A DNA stretch of 8,113 bases from Faecalibacterium sp. CAG:74 (GCA_000437595.1 FR899885.1:1-8113), one strand, 5' to 3'. Positions 1-6,933 are shown, counted from the first letter of the stretch. Notes: a model not told the origin generated them from the letters alone. Numbers and translations: made by a program.

Positions 1-18
1 GATCAGGCTCATCGTCAA
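1..18 (-). CDS. Possible start of a further leftward gene (5' end only)
   Basis: On the minus strand a Shine-Dalgarno-like GAGGTGA (27-33) is followed by a TTG at 16-18 and an in-frame ATG at 10-12, reading on to the window edge. A GTG inside the SD-like motif (28-30) is in the same frame and would give MKKQLTMSLI, which resembles the start of a signal peptide. A TATAAT lies at 37-42, so close that a transcript from it would begin inside the ribosome site. Only a handful of codons are visible, so no product can be named and even the existence of the gene is uncertain. Confidence 0.3.
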
Positions 19-152
19 TTGCTTCTTCACCTCTTTATTATACCCCTTTTTCGTCCTTTTGGTTGTTCTTTCTTTGTGCGGGATTGCCTTAAGAATAGCA
101 GAAATGAAAGTGCTGCACATCAACCAAATGGCTATTTTTCGCACCGCAAAAC

Positions 153-180
153 AAAAAAGCCGCCCGCAGGCAGCTCTTTT
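153..180 (-). terminator. Rho-independent terminator of the three-gene sensor operon
   Basis: Read on the minus strand, a 7-bp stem with one G-U wobble (158-164 pairing with 169-175, loop at 165-168) is followed by a run of six T (153-158) and preceded by an A-run that extends the stem with A-U pairs. It lies 10-15 bases after the stop codon of the NarL-type regulator, the expected place for the operon terminator. Confidence 0.85.
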
Positions 181-190
181 ACCATGTTAT

Positions 191-823
191 TCAGTTTTTC
201 CGGTTCAGGATTACCAGTCCGATTTCCCGCGCCCGCACGGCCAGCTCGGTACGATTTCTGAAGCCGGTCTTTTCCAGCATGTTGAGGATGTGCGTCTTGA
301 CGGTTGCCACGGACATGTGCAGTCGCTCGGCAATTTCCTGATTGGTGTCGCCGCCGGTCATCTCGCGCAGCACCTCCAGCTCGCGGCTGGTGAATTGATA
401 GCTGCTGGCAAGCCCTAATTGCAGCTCCGGCGTTGCGTCCGGATAGACGGATTCGCCCGCCATCGTGCGCGCCATCACGTCCAGCAGGCTTTCGCGCTGT
501 TCCTCCTTGTACCAGAAACTCTCCACACCAATCTCTCGCGCGCGACTCAGGTAGGAGCATTCCGGCATGGAGGTCACGATGATGATTTTCATCTGCGGGA
601 AGGTACGCTTGATTCGCTCCGCTGCGTCCAGCCCACTCTCGCCGCCGCGCGTGACCACGTCCATGAGAATCAGATCCACGGGAAAGCGCAGGCAGTATAC
701 GTCCGCCAGCGCGGCATTGTCGATGGACAGCGCCACCTCGAAGCGCTCCGACGCCTGAATCCGCAGTTCGAACAGCTCGCGGGGCATGGTCTGATCCTCA
801 ACAATCATGACTTTGTATTTCAT
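191..823 (-). CDS. NarL/FixJ (LuxR-HTH) family response regulator
   Basis: A 210-residue cytoplasmic transcription factor, full length for the family. The receiver domain (about 3-122) shows acidic residues E9-D10, phospho-acceptor D55 in LILMDV, T84-S85 and the conserved K106. The LuxR-type helix-turn-helix (about 143-205) has the typical FTSRELEVL entry and the recognition-helix pattern NQEIAERLHMSVATVKTHI. It is the last gene of a three-gene leftward operon and its ATG overlaps the stop of the upstream kinase by 4 bases (ATGA), with GGGAGG upstream as ribosome site. The histidine kinase just upstream is its expected phosphodonor. Target genes cannot be read from the window. The call is firm; the signal is unknown. 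Confidence 0.95.
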   Translation of the reverse strand: MKYKVMIVEDQTMPRELFELRIQASERFEVALSIDNAALADVYCLRFPVDLILMDVVTRGGESGLDAAERIKRTFPQMKIIIVTSMPECSYLSRAREIGVESFWYKEEQRESLLDVMARTMAGESVYPDATPELQLGLASSYQFTSRELEVLREMTGGDTNQEIAERLHMSVATVKTHILNMLEKTGFRNRTELAVRAREIGLVILNRKN

Positions 824-2019
824 GGAATTCCCTGCCTCCCCTCGAAAAATGTCAGCGTCAGTTCAAAACGCGGGGCGTGAGCAATCTCCATTGCGCCGCC
901 TGCGGCTTCCACCCGTGCGCGCAGCGCGGTCAGACCGCTGCCTTCGACGATGGGGCCTGCCGGCGTACTGCCGTCGTTGAGATAACGAACGCGCCAGCCG
1001 GACGCGGTTTTCCCGCCGATAATCTCCAGCCGTGTACCGCCCGCGTGGCGAACCAGATTCGTCAGGCATTCATGGGCGGCGATTTCTACAAGCTGCGCGC
1101 TCTCCGTGTCCTCCGCCGGAAATACGCCGCGGCGCTCGATGGTCACGCCGATGGCGCGCGCGGCGCGGGCAAGCTGATCAAATGTGTCGACAGGCTGTTC
1201 ATCCGCATATTTTCCCAGCAGCAGCCGAACGTTCTGCCGCCACGCGGCGCAGACGCTTTCCGCATCGCCCTGCGCGCCGGAGAGAAACTGCCGGGTCTGC
1301 AGGAGCGCGCGGCCAATCTGGTCGTGAACGCGGGTCTTGGCGCGCAGAATCTCCTTTTCCCGCGTCGCTTCCTGTACGTCCTGCCCATATTGCCGAAGCC
1401 GCCGGTTCATGCCTTTCAGGCGAAGGTTGTCCTTTTCCACTTCCCGCTGGAGCCGCGCTTCCTCGGTGATATTCGTGCCGGTGATTTGGTAAATGCTTTT
1501 TCCTGCCATCTCCATCTGTACGCGCTCAAAGCTCCATGTCTGACCATTCTCCAGCGTGACGATAGGCTGCGATTCAATCGCTTTCCAGAAAACGTTCGCG
1601 TTGAGCAGCGCTTCTCCCGTGAGCAGATGACTCAGTTCGTCCATCTTGAGGTTCTTCAGGCAGGGCAGCCCGTTTTCCCACGCAAAACACAGCGCGCTTG
1701 GCAAATGGTCACAACTTTCCTTGATGGAAACCGGCGAAAGCTGCCGCCTGCTTTTGCGCCGCAATAGAAGCAGTGAAGAAAGGCTGAGCACCGTGAGGAG
1801 CAGCGCCGCAGCCGTCCACGGCGAAGGCGAGAGCGCCGCGCTTTCCGGCAGCCGGGAAAGCAACATGGCCAGTGCTGCAAAATCCAGCGAAACGATGGTC
1901 AGGCAAATTGCAAACACAAAGGGCCGATGGCAGCGCACGGCGCTCATGCAGCCGAACAGACCGGCAACCGTTCCGGTTAGCAGCAATGTGCACATCAAAC
2001 CGGCGTAAAGTGGAGTCAT
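820..2019 (-). CDS. Membrane histidine kinase, HisKA_3/NarX-like type, partner of the NarL regulator
   Basis: A 399-residue protein. Three hydrophobic segments (about 5-26, 33-55, 68-87) are followed by a PAS-like region (about 104-188, ending ITGTNITEEARL), a coiled coil (about 186-226), a dimerisation helix with the HisKA_3-type motif VHDQIGRALL (likely phosphorylated H232), and a compact HATPase domain. The ATPase shows an N-box HECLTNLVRHAG (N321), a short G1 box NDG (348-350) and a G2 box GSGLTALRARV (360-370). The start ATG overlaps the previous gene's stop by 4 bases and has GGGGAGGTGA upstream, so the start is well supported. There is almost no extracytoplasmic domain, so the input is probably intramembrane, comes through the PAS-like region, or comes from the 7TM protein encoded just upstream. 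Signal unknown. Confidence 0.92.
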   Translation of the reverse strand: MTPLYAGLMCTLLLTGTVAGLFGCMSAVRCHRPFVFAICLTIVSLDFAALAMLLSRLPESAALSPSPWTAAALLLTVLSLSSLLLLRRKSRRQLSPVSIKESCDHLPSALCFAWENGLPCLKNLKMDELSHLLTGEALLNANVFWKAIESQPIVTLENGQTWSFERVQMEMAGKSIYQITGTNITEEARLQREVEKDNLRLKGMNRRLRQYGQDVQEATREKEILRAKTRVHDQIGRALLQTRQFLSGAQGDAESVCAAWRQNVRLLLGKYADEQPVDTFDQLARAARAIGVTIERRGVFPAEDTESAQLVEIAAHECLTNLVRHAGGTRLEIIGGKTASGWRVRYLNDGSTPAGPIVEGSGLTALRARVEAAGGAMEIAHAPRFELTLTFFEGRQGIP

Positions 2020-3659
2020 GCGCGCTCACCTCCCCAGTCAAAAGCGAGCGTTGCACACAGCGCGCCGTCCGCATCGTCAATGGTTATCTTTCCCAGAGCC
2101 TTGTATTTGTCCACATTCGGCAAACCTGCCGCGTCTTCCGTCATCAGGCGAATGGAAAAACGCTTGCCGCATTCCACGCGCACCATCAGCGCGCTGAGCG
2201 AGGGCAGCGCTGCCTCCAGACAATCCTCGAAGAAGTCGTAAGCGCTCTGCGCGTGGCAGCTGCATACGCTGTCTGTTCCTTCCTGATGGAGCGCGCAGAC
2301 AGCGCCGTACTGCGTCAGATAAGTCAGCGATTCTCGGAGGCAGTGGGTCAGCTCGTCCGCGCGGACGACCGCTTTCTTATCGCAAATCAGCGCAAGATTG
2401 ACCCGCCGCTTGACATACGCGCCCAGCAGACAGATCTGCTTTAATTTTTGAATATCCAGCTTTTGAACGCTTTCTTCGCCCAGAAGCTGGTTGATTTGAA
2501 GCAGCTGAGGCTGCACGAGCGCAATCATCTCGTCCATGAGCCGATTTTTTTCTTCAATCTGCGCGCGCTGACGCTTCAGCTCGTTTTCCGCCTGTATCAG
2601 CTCGTTTTCCTCCGAAAGCCGGGTGTTGATTTCGGCAAGCTGCGCCTGAATCCGATTGATTTTCGAAATATCCTCCACCCAGTACACGCGCCCGTCCTGC
2701 ACCGGCGCGCTTTGCAGCCGCGTGTCCGCGTTCAGCAGAATCGCCTCGCGCGCCGCTGCGTTCAGTTGACAGGCGGTGAGCTCCGGCGCATTTTTCGCGC
2801 GGTAGATGGGGATTCCCTGCTCGTCCACAATCTGCGCGGCAACGGTGGATTCGGAAAAGAAATAGCGGTAATGGTCGTTGGTTGGCAGCAGCCCCACCTG
2901 CAGGCAGCTCTCCCAGAACGCCGCAAACGTCAGGCAGCAGCATTCCGGTATCTTGTGGAACGTGTAGATGTTAGCAAAACTCAGCGCGCACAACGCAAAT
3001 CCGCCCACAAATACACAGAGTGGCACCCATGCGTATCGCCTGCTTTCAGACACGCGGCACTTGCAATAGATAACAGCCCCGGTTGCCAGCAGCAGAACGA
3101 CAATCCACGCCATGGCGAGATAGTACACCCAGCCGTGAATATAGTCGGCTGATAGCGTTGCAGCGCCCGGCGCGGCACGGAAGGCCATCTGGTGCAGATC
3201 GTTGGTCAGCACGCCGCCAATCAGGCATATCGCCGGAAGAAACAGCAGATACCACCGCAGCGAAAACGTATCGCCCTCGCGCCGCCCAAGCTGCAGCGCG
3301 GCAAACAGGCTGAACAGCGGCGCAAGAATCTGCGGCACATAATACAAATACCACAGATAGCGTGTAACAGTATCGTCGTTGAAAAAGCGATATTTGACCG
3401 TACGCAGGAACAGCCACAGCACGGCCATGGCGCATCCAAGCAGCAGCCAACGCCGATCACAGCGGTGCAGAATCCTGCGAGATATGGAAAAGCCCCAGCC
3501 CATGGCCAGACCAATGTAAATCAGGTTGGTCAGCAGAAAGAAAGCGGCAGAGGGCAGCGGAGCACCCACGCGATCCGCCTGGCGAAAAAAACCGGCAAGA
3601 ACGAACAGACCCAGCGAAAGGCAGAGCTTCGCAATGGATTTTCGTTTTGCGGCAGCCAT
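2016..3659 (-). CDS. 7TM sensor protein with degenerate kinase C-terminus
   Basis: A 547-residue membrane protein from the ATG at 3659, which has AGGAGGTG six bases upstream; a TTG at 3692 would add 11 residues but has no such site. Seven hydrophobic segments lie at about 10-24, 38-57, 70-86, 103-123, 136-152, 176-199 and 211-232. Together with the LTNDLHQMAF motif (151-160) they resemble the HisKA_7TM sensory module. A PAS-like region (about 265-335) and a strong coiled coil (about 333-380) follow. The C-terminus has LGAYVKRRVNLAL (412-424), a motif I associate with Firmicute 7TM kinases, and a stretch (about 470-547) that looks like the first half of a HATPase. There is no phospho-acceptor His motif, no N-box Asn (DCLEAAL instead), and no G boxes. 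I infer a non-catalytic receptor that passes signal to the kinase encoded next to it. Confidence 0.85.
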   Translation of the reverse strand: MAAAKRKSIAKLCLSLGLFVLAGFFRQADRVGAPLPSAAFFLLTNLIYIGLAMGWGFSISRRILHRCDRRWLLLGCAMAVLWLFLRTVKYRFFNDDTVTRYLWYLYYVPQILAPLFSLFAALQLGRREGDTFSLRWYLLFLPAICLIGGVLTNDLHQMAFRAAPGAATLSADYIHGWVYYLAMAWIVVLLLATGAVIYCKCRVSESRRYAWVPLCVFVGGFALCALSFANIYTFHKIPECCCLTFAAFWESCLQVGLLPTNDHYRYFFSESTVAAQIVDEQGIPIYRAKNAPELTACQLNAAAREAILLNADTRLQSAPVQDGRVYWVEDISKINRIQAQLAEINTRLSEENELIQAENELKRQRAQIEEKNRLMDEMIALVQPQLLQINQLLGEESVQKLDIQKLKQICLLGAYVKRRVNLALICDKKAVVRADELTHCLRESLTYLTQYGAVCALHQEGTDSVCSCHAQSAYDFFEDCLEAALPSLSALMVRVECGKRFSIRLMTEDAAGLPNVDKYKALGKITIDDADGALCATLAFDWGGERA

Positions 3660-3693
3660 ATATCCACCTCCTGCCCATAGTTGAAAGAACAAA

Positions 3694-3760
3694 TATTATA
3701 CTATTTCCAGATTCACCTGCGCCATCTGCTTGCGCCTTTTCATCTGGAAATAGTATTATA
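3694..3760. repeat. 19-bp inverted repeat (18/19 match) in the sensor operon promoter
   Basis: The arm at 3694-3712 is the reverse complement of the arm at 3742-3760 except for one base; 29 bases separate them. The core ATCTGGAAATAGTAT is identical in both arms. The repeat spans the promoter of the 7TM sensor operon. It could be a double operator, or partly an mRNA hairpin in the leader. No T-run follows, so it does not look like a terminator or attenuator of the usual kind. Confidence 0.88.
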
Positions 3761-3763
3761 CCA
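3755..3763 (-). promoter_or_regulatory. Extended -10 promoter of the 7TM sensor operon
   Basis: The minus strand reads TGG-TATAAT, a perfect -10 hexamer with the extended TGn element, about 95 bases upstream of the 7TM sensor start. No good -35 is seen, which is common for extended -10 promoters. A second TATAAT in the other arm of the inverted repeat (3695-3700) lies closer to the gene and would give a leader of about 30 bases, so either or both may be used. Confidence 0.6.
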
Positions 3764-3775
3764 TACAAGCGACTG

Positions 3776-3841
3776 AAAAACCAGTGCTTTCAAGACAAAC
3801 GAACGGGCAGGAGTCTTTCGTAGACTGTCCCGCACTGGTTT
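3776..3841 (-). terminator. Nested-hairpin terminator after the OmpR-type kinase operon
   Basis: A perfect 10-bp outer stem (3778-3787 with 3832-3841) encloses a smaller imperfect hairpin (about 3805-3831, with AGTCT/AGACT and GGG/CCC pairing). On the minus strand the outer stem ends in TTTTT (3776-3780). The kinase stop codon (3840-3842) overlaps the base of the stem, so termination starts right at the end of translation. It separates the two leftward signalling operons. Confidence 0.75.
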
Positions 3842-5033
3842 ATCCGCACGGTATGTCTTGTTCCTCCGCAGAGATGGGCAGTGTCAGCTCGATCACGGTT
3901 CCGTCTTTGCCGCTCTCCGTGATGCGCACGCTGCCGCCGTGGAGATGAGCGATTTCCCAGACCAGCGATAAGCCCAGCCCCACGCCGCCCTTTTCCCGGC
4001 TGCGGGACTTGTCCACCCGGAAGAAAGGCTGAAACACGCTTTCTCTGAAGTTTTCCGGGATGCCGCAGCCCGTATCCCTGACCTCGATCACCGCGCTGCT
4101 GCCCCGGCGCGACGCGGCGACGCGTACGCTGCCGCCCGGATGATTGTATTTTACGCCGTTCTCTACCAGGTTGAAAATCGATCGATATACAAGCACGTCG
4201 CTGCCGGTAATCCAAAGATCTTCGCCGGATTGAGAGAGCGCCACGCCGCTCTTTTCCGCCAGCGGCGACAGATCTGCCAGCACCTCCTCAATCATGGGGG
4301 CAAGCTGGATTTTGTCCGTGCGCGGCACAGCCTTCAAGTCGCTCATATCCAGCAGCGTCCGCACCATTTTGGATAGCCGCTCGGTCTGCTCCCGCAGCAT
4401 GGAAATCGTTTCTGCGGTTTCCGGACGATTATCTCCGTGGTCTGTGGCCATGTACAGATCCAGCCGCGCCTGCATCAGCGCCAGGGGCGTGCGCAGCTCA
4501 TGGGCGGCGTTGCCCACAAACTGCTGCTGTGCGTCGAACGCCTGATTCAACCGCAGCAGCATCTGATTGATGGCACGGCTCAGCCGGCTGAACTCCACGG
4601 CCTCATCCTCACTGAGGGTGATTTCCGTCAAACTCTGCAGCTGCACGCGTTCTGCCTTTGCGGTAAAGCGCTTCAGCGGCTTCAGCGCCTTTCCACTGAC
4701 GAAATACGCCACTGCGCCGCCCAGCGCCGTCACCGCCAGCGCGATATACCAGCCGCGAATGCAGAAACTGTGCTTTGCGCCGCTCAGCTCCAACACGAAC
4801 TCTCCATTGAAGCGCTCCGACAGATCCTTCCACTGCTCGTCAGGAATGTCGACGCGGATGGCCTGCGGATCCTCCTGCACATAGTGCATCACATAATTGC
4901 CGATGGAGTCCATATAGGCATGGCCAGAGGAGCACAAAAGCGTTTTCATGGTCACGCAGGCAGTCGCCAGCAGCAGAATGGTCAGCAGTGTGATTCGCCA
5001 TTGCAGAGAAAGGCGTTTCAAAAGTCGTTTCAT
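3840..5033 (-). CDS. Sensor histidine kinase (HisKA/EnvZ class), partner of the OmpR-type regulator
   Basis: A 397-residue membrane kinase with all catalytic motifs. TM1 is at about 12-33 and TM2 at about 94-113, enclosing a small outside domain of about 60 residues. A HAMP-like linker (about 113-167) follows. The H-box is AAHELRTPLALM with H178. The N-box NLVENGVKYN contains N292, the G1 box is DTGCGIPE (320-327), the F-box FQPFFRVDKS (334-343) and the G2 box GGVGLGLSL (349-357). The outside domain is bracketed by C34-X3-H38 beside TM1 and H88-X2-C91 beside TM2, a plausible metal or disulfide site. The start overlaps the regulator's stop by 4 bases (ATGA), so the two are translated together. 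The next operon, read divergently from the regulator, is its likely target. Confidence 0.95.
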   Translation of the reverse strand: MKRLLKRLSLQWRITLLTILLLATACVTMKTLLCSSGHAYMDSIGNYVMHYVQEDPQAIRVDIPDEQWKDLSERFNGEFVLELSGAKHSFCIRGWYIALAVTALGGAVAYFVSGKALKPLKRFTAKAERVQLQSLTEITLSEDEAVEFSRLSRAINQMLLRLNQAFDAQQQFVGNAAHELRTPLALMQARLDLYMATDHGDNRPETAETISMLREQTERLSKMVRTLLDMSDLKAVPRTDKIQLAPMIEEVLADLSPLAEKSGVALSQSGEDLWITGSDVLVYRSIFNLVENGVKYNHPGGSVRVAASRRGSSAVIEVRDTGCGIPENFRESVFQPFFRVDKSRSREKGGVGLGLSLVWEIAHLHGGSVRITESGKDGTVIELTLPISAEEQDIPCG

Positions 5034-5707
5034 GGCTCACGGCCTCCCATCAGATAACCCTCGCCGATGCGGTTCAGAATCGGGTCATAGCCCAGCGCCG
5101 CTTTCAGCTTTTTGCGCAGGGATGAGATGTGCACCCGGATGGAGTTGCTGAAGCTGTTCACGCTGCCGTCCCACACATGCTCCATCAGCTCTTCCTGGCT
5201 TACCGGCCGTCCCTGGTTAAGGAGCAGGTATTCCAATATGCCGTTTTCCTTGCGGGTCAGCGCGACGACCTCGCCCCTTACCTGTGCCGTCCGTTTTACC
5301 GTATCGAAGGACAACTCCCCGCAGCGCAGCACCGCGTCGTGCTGCACAAAGCTGCGCCGGGTCAGACTGCGCACCCGCGCCTCCAGCTCCTCCAGATGAA
5401 AGGGCTTGACCAGATAGTCGTTGGCGCCGCAGTCCAGCCCTTCCACCTTGTCGCTGATTCGGCTGCGGGCGGAGAGAATCAGCACCCGAGTTTCCTGGTC
5501 CTGCTCCCGCAGCGTTTTCAGCAGATCCATGCCATCCCGTCCAGGCAGGTTCAAATCCAGCAGAAGCAGGTCGTACTTCTCCGTCAGCAGCCAGTCCAGC
5601 GCGGAATCGCCGTCATAGCAGGCATCCACCTCGTAGCCCTTTTGCTTCAGGCTTTTGACCAGCGTGTCGCACAGTGCCCGCTCGTCCTCCACAATCAAAA
5701 TCCGCAT
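5030..5707 (-). CDS. OmpR/PhoB (VanR-like) family response regulator
   Basis: A 225-residue DNA-binding regulator. The start is set at the ATG at 5707 (MRILIVEDER), with AAGGAGG 7 bases upstream; the reading frame stays open up to 5860, but those codons cover the promoter region and do not resemble the family. The receiver domain (about 1-117) has E7-D8, phospho-acceptor D51 in LLLLDLNLPG, S79 and K101-P102. The winged-helix output domain (about 127-222) shows the usual VALTRKENGILEYLL and SIRVHISSLRKKL blocks. It is first in its operon, ahead of its cognate kinase, and is divergent from the CXXC/polyferredoxin/TlpA operon, which it probably regulates together with itself. Confidence 0.95.
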   Translation of the reverse strand: MRILIVEDERALCDTLVKSLKQKGYEVDACYDGDSALDWLLTEKYDLLLLDLNLPGRDGMDLLKTLREQDQETRVLILSARSRISDKVEGLDCGANDYLVKPFHLEELEARVRSLTRRSFVQHDAVLRCGELSFDTVKRTAQVRGEVVALTRKENGILEYLLLNQGRPVSQEELMEHVWDGSVNSFSNSIRVHISSLRKKLKAALGYDPILNRIGEGYLMGGREP

Positions 5708-5741
5708 ACTGCGCCTCCTTTGCGCTCGTGTGATCATGTCC

Positions 5742-5750
5742 AGTATAGCA
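5742..5750 (-). promoter_or_regulatory. Extended -10 promoter for the OmpR-type regulator operon
   Basis: The minus strand reads TGC-TATACT, an extended -10 with five of six consensus bases, 35 bases before the regulator's start codon. No convincing -35 hexamer is present; the perfect palindrome ATGCGCAT (5763-5770) sits where it would be. Confidence 0.55.
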
Positions 5751-5781
5751 TATCGGAATAAAATGCGCATAAAATTTTCTG

Positions 5782-5816
5782 TTTTAACGTAGATTTTACC
5801 CCCGCTATCGTATAAT
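5782..5816 (+). promoter_or_regulatory. Promoter and possible activator repeats of the redox operon
   Basis: A perfect TATAAT lies at 5811-5816 with no recognisable -35 at the proper spacing. Just upstream, TTTTAAC (5782-5788) and TTTTACC (5794-5800) form a direct repeat with a 12-base period. OmpR-family regulators usually bind tandem repeats about one helical turn apart next to a weak -35, so this is a candidate site for the divergently encoded regulator. The -10 is convincing; the operator is inference. Confidence 0.5.
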
Positions 5817-5849
5817 GAGCCTGCGAGAAGACAAAAGGAGGGAACCTTC

Positions 5850-6008
5850 ATGAATCTCATTTCATCGGCTGCGGGCAGGCGCGTCGTGAGGCTGGGCGTG
5901 CTGATACTGGGCGCGGCGATGCTGATTTACGGCGCGCAGCGGGGCGAGGCCGCCACGGTGCTGTCCAAGGCCGTCCGAATCTGCCTGGAGTGCGTGGGCA
6001 TTGGATAA
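5850..6008 (+). CDS. CD1871A-family CXXC-motif small membrane protein
   Basis: A 52-residue protein starting at an ATG with AGGAGGG (5836-5842) seven bases upstream. After a basic N-terminus (GRRVVR) comes one hydrophobic segment (about 13-28), then RGE and the ending CLECVGIG with a CXXC pair (C45, C48). From memory this matches the small Clostridial family that NCBI names CD1871A family CXXC motif-containing protein, found beside 4Fe-4S and TlpA-like genes. It is first in the rightward operon and its end overlaps the start of the polyferredoxin gene by 8 bases. The basic N-terminus suggests the CXXC end faces outwards, where it could exchange thiols with the TlpA-like protein; this is inference. 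Too short for many gene callers. Confidence 0.85.
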   Translation: MNLISSAAGRRVVRLGVLILGAAMLIYGAQRGEAATVLSKAVRICLECVGIG

Positions 6009-6933
6009 GAAGAAAAAGAACTCGAAGACTCCACCCGTTTCCGGCTTTCTCGCCCGGTTTCGGGGATTTGCGCAGGCATGTGCCGCGCTGCTGACAAATC
6101 CGCACCTGCCCAATCTGCTGCAGGGGCAGATTTACCGGGGAAAGGGCAAGACCGTCTGCGTGCCGGGGCTCAACTGCTACTCCTGCCCTGCCGCAACAGG
6201 CGCGTGCCCCATCGGGGCGGTGCAGTCGGTAATCGGCTCGTCCAAATTCAAGTTTTCCTATTATGTAACAGGCACGCTGATTCTGCTGGGGGTACTGCTG
6301 GGGCGGTTTGTGTGCGGCTTTCTGTGCCCTTTTGGGTGGTTTCAGGAGCTGATTCATAAGATTCCATTGCCCAAGAAGAAGCTGTCCACGAAGAAGCTCA
6401 GACCGCTGCGGTATCTCAAGTACCTGATTCTGCTGCTGACGGTGACGCTGCCGCTGATTTTCACCAACGAGGTGGGGATGGGCAATCCCTTCTTCTGCAA
6501 GTACCTGTGCCCGCAGGGCGTACTGGAAGGCGCGATTCCGCTGTCCCTCGCCAGTGAGAGCGTCCGAAGCGCACTGGGCAGCCTGTTTACATGGAAGAGC
6601 GTCGTGCTGGGCGCAGTGGTCGTCTTGAGCCTGCTGTTCTATCGCCCGTTCTGCAAGTGGCTATGCCCGCTGGGAGCGTTCTACGCGCTGTTTAACCGGG
6701 TATCGCTGACGGGAATGCAGGTGGACGCGCACAAATGCGTTCACTGCGGCAGGTGCGAGAAAGCCTGCAAGATGGACGTGGACGTGACGAAGACGCCGGA
6801 TCATCCCGAATGCATCCGCTGCGGCATGTGCGTCAAGGCGTGTCCCACGGGTGCGGTCAGCTTCCGCTGCGGGCTGAGCCGCGGGGCAAAGGAAAAAGAG
6901 AATCCAGACGGCAAACAAGCCGTGGAGAAATAA
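6001..6933 (+). CDS. NapH/YccM-like membrane polyferredoxin (4Fe-4S binding protein)
   Basis: A 310-residue membrane iron-sulfur protein. The N-terminal part holds CX5CX2CX6CP (C53, C59, C62, C69; GLNCYSCPAATGACP). Hydrophobic segments lie at about 88-108, 140-155 and 199-214. Three membrane-edge CX3CP motifs occur at C105/C109, C166/C170 and C218/C222. Two 4Fe-4S ferredoxin motifs follow: C246-X2-C249-X2-C252-X3-C256, and C271-X2-C274-X2-C277-X3-CP. The family (NapH, MauN, CcoG relatives) carries electrons between cytoplasmic donors and acceptors at or beyond the membrane. The TTG start overlaps the end of the CXXC gene; there is no ATG or GTG nearby in frame, and GGAG lies ten bases upstream, so translation is probably coupled. 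The exact acceptor is unknown; the neighbours suggest thiols. Confidence 0.92.
   Translation: MDKKKKNSKTPPVSGFLARFRGFAQACAALLTNPHLPNLLQGQIYRGKGKTVCVPGLNCYSCPAATGACPIGAVQSVIGSSKFKFSYYVTGTLILLGVLLGRFVCGFLCPFGWFQELIHKIPLPKKKLSTKKLRPLRYLKYLILLLTVTLPLIFTNEVGMGNPFFCKYLCPQGVLEGAIPLSLASESVRSALGSLFTWKSVVLGAVVVLSLLFYRPFCKWLCPLGAFYALFNRVSLTGMQVDAHKCVHCGRCEKACKMDVDVTKTPDHPECIRCGMCVKACPTGAVSFRCGLSRGAKEKENPDGKQAVEK

Noticed and set aside
877..1767. A 296-codon plus-strand frame opposite the three-TM histidine kinase
   Set aside because: Antisense shadow; no ribosome site or recognisable domain, while the minus-strand kinase has all its motifs.
2448..3152. A 234-codon plus-strand frame opposite the 7TM sensor
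   Set aside because: Antisense shadow with low-complexity Arg/Gln/His content and no start signal.
3694..3760. Inverted repeat as an invertible (phase-variable) promoter
   Set aside because: Only 29 bases separate the arms, far too short for known invertases, the leftward -10 boxes are in the arms themselves, and no recombinase gene is in the window.
5708..5860. Extension of the OmpR-type regulator to an upstream ATG at 5860
   Set aside because: It would cover both divergent promoters and the start of the CXXC gene; the ATG at 5707 has AAGGAGG and matches the usual N-terminus of the family.
5857..6357. A 166-codon minus-strand frame opposite the CXXC gene and polyferredoxin
   Set aside because: Shadow frame with Pro/Arg/Ala bias; the plus-strand genes have convincing cysteine motifs and a ribosome site.
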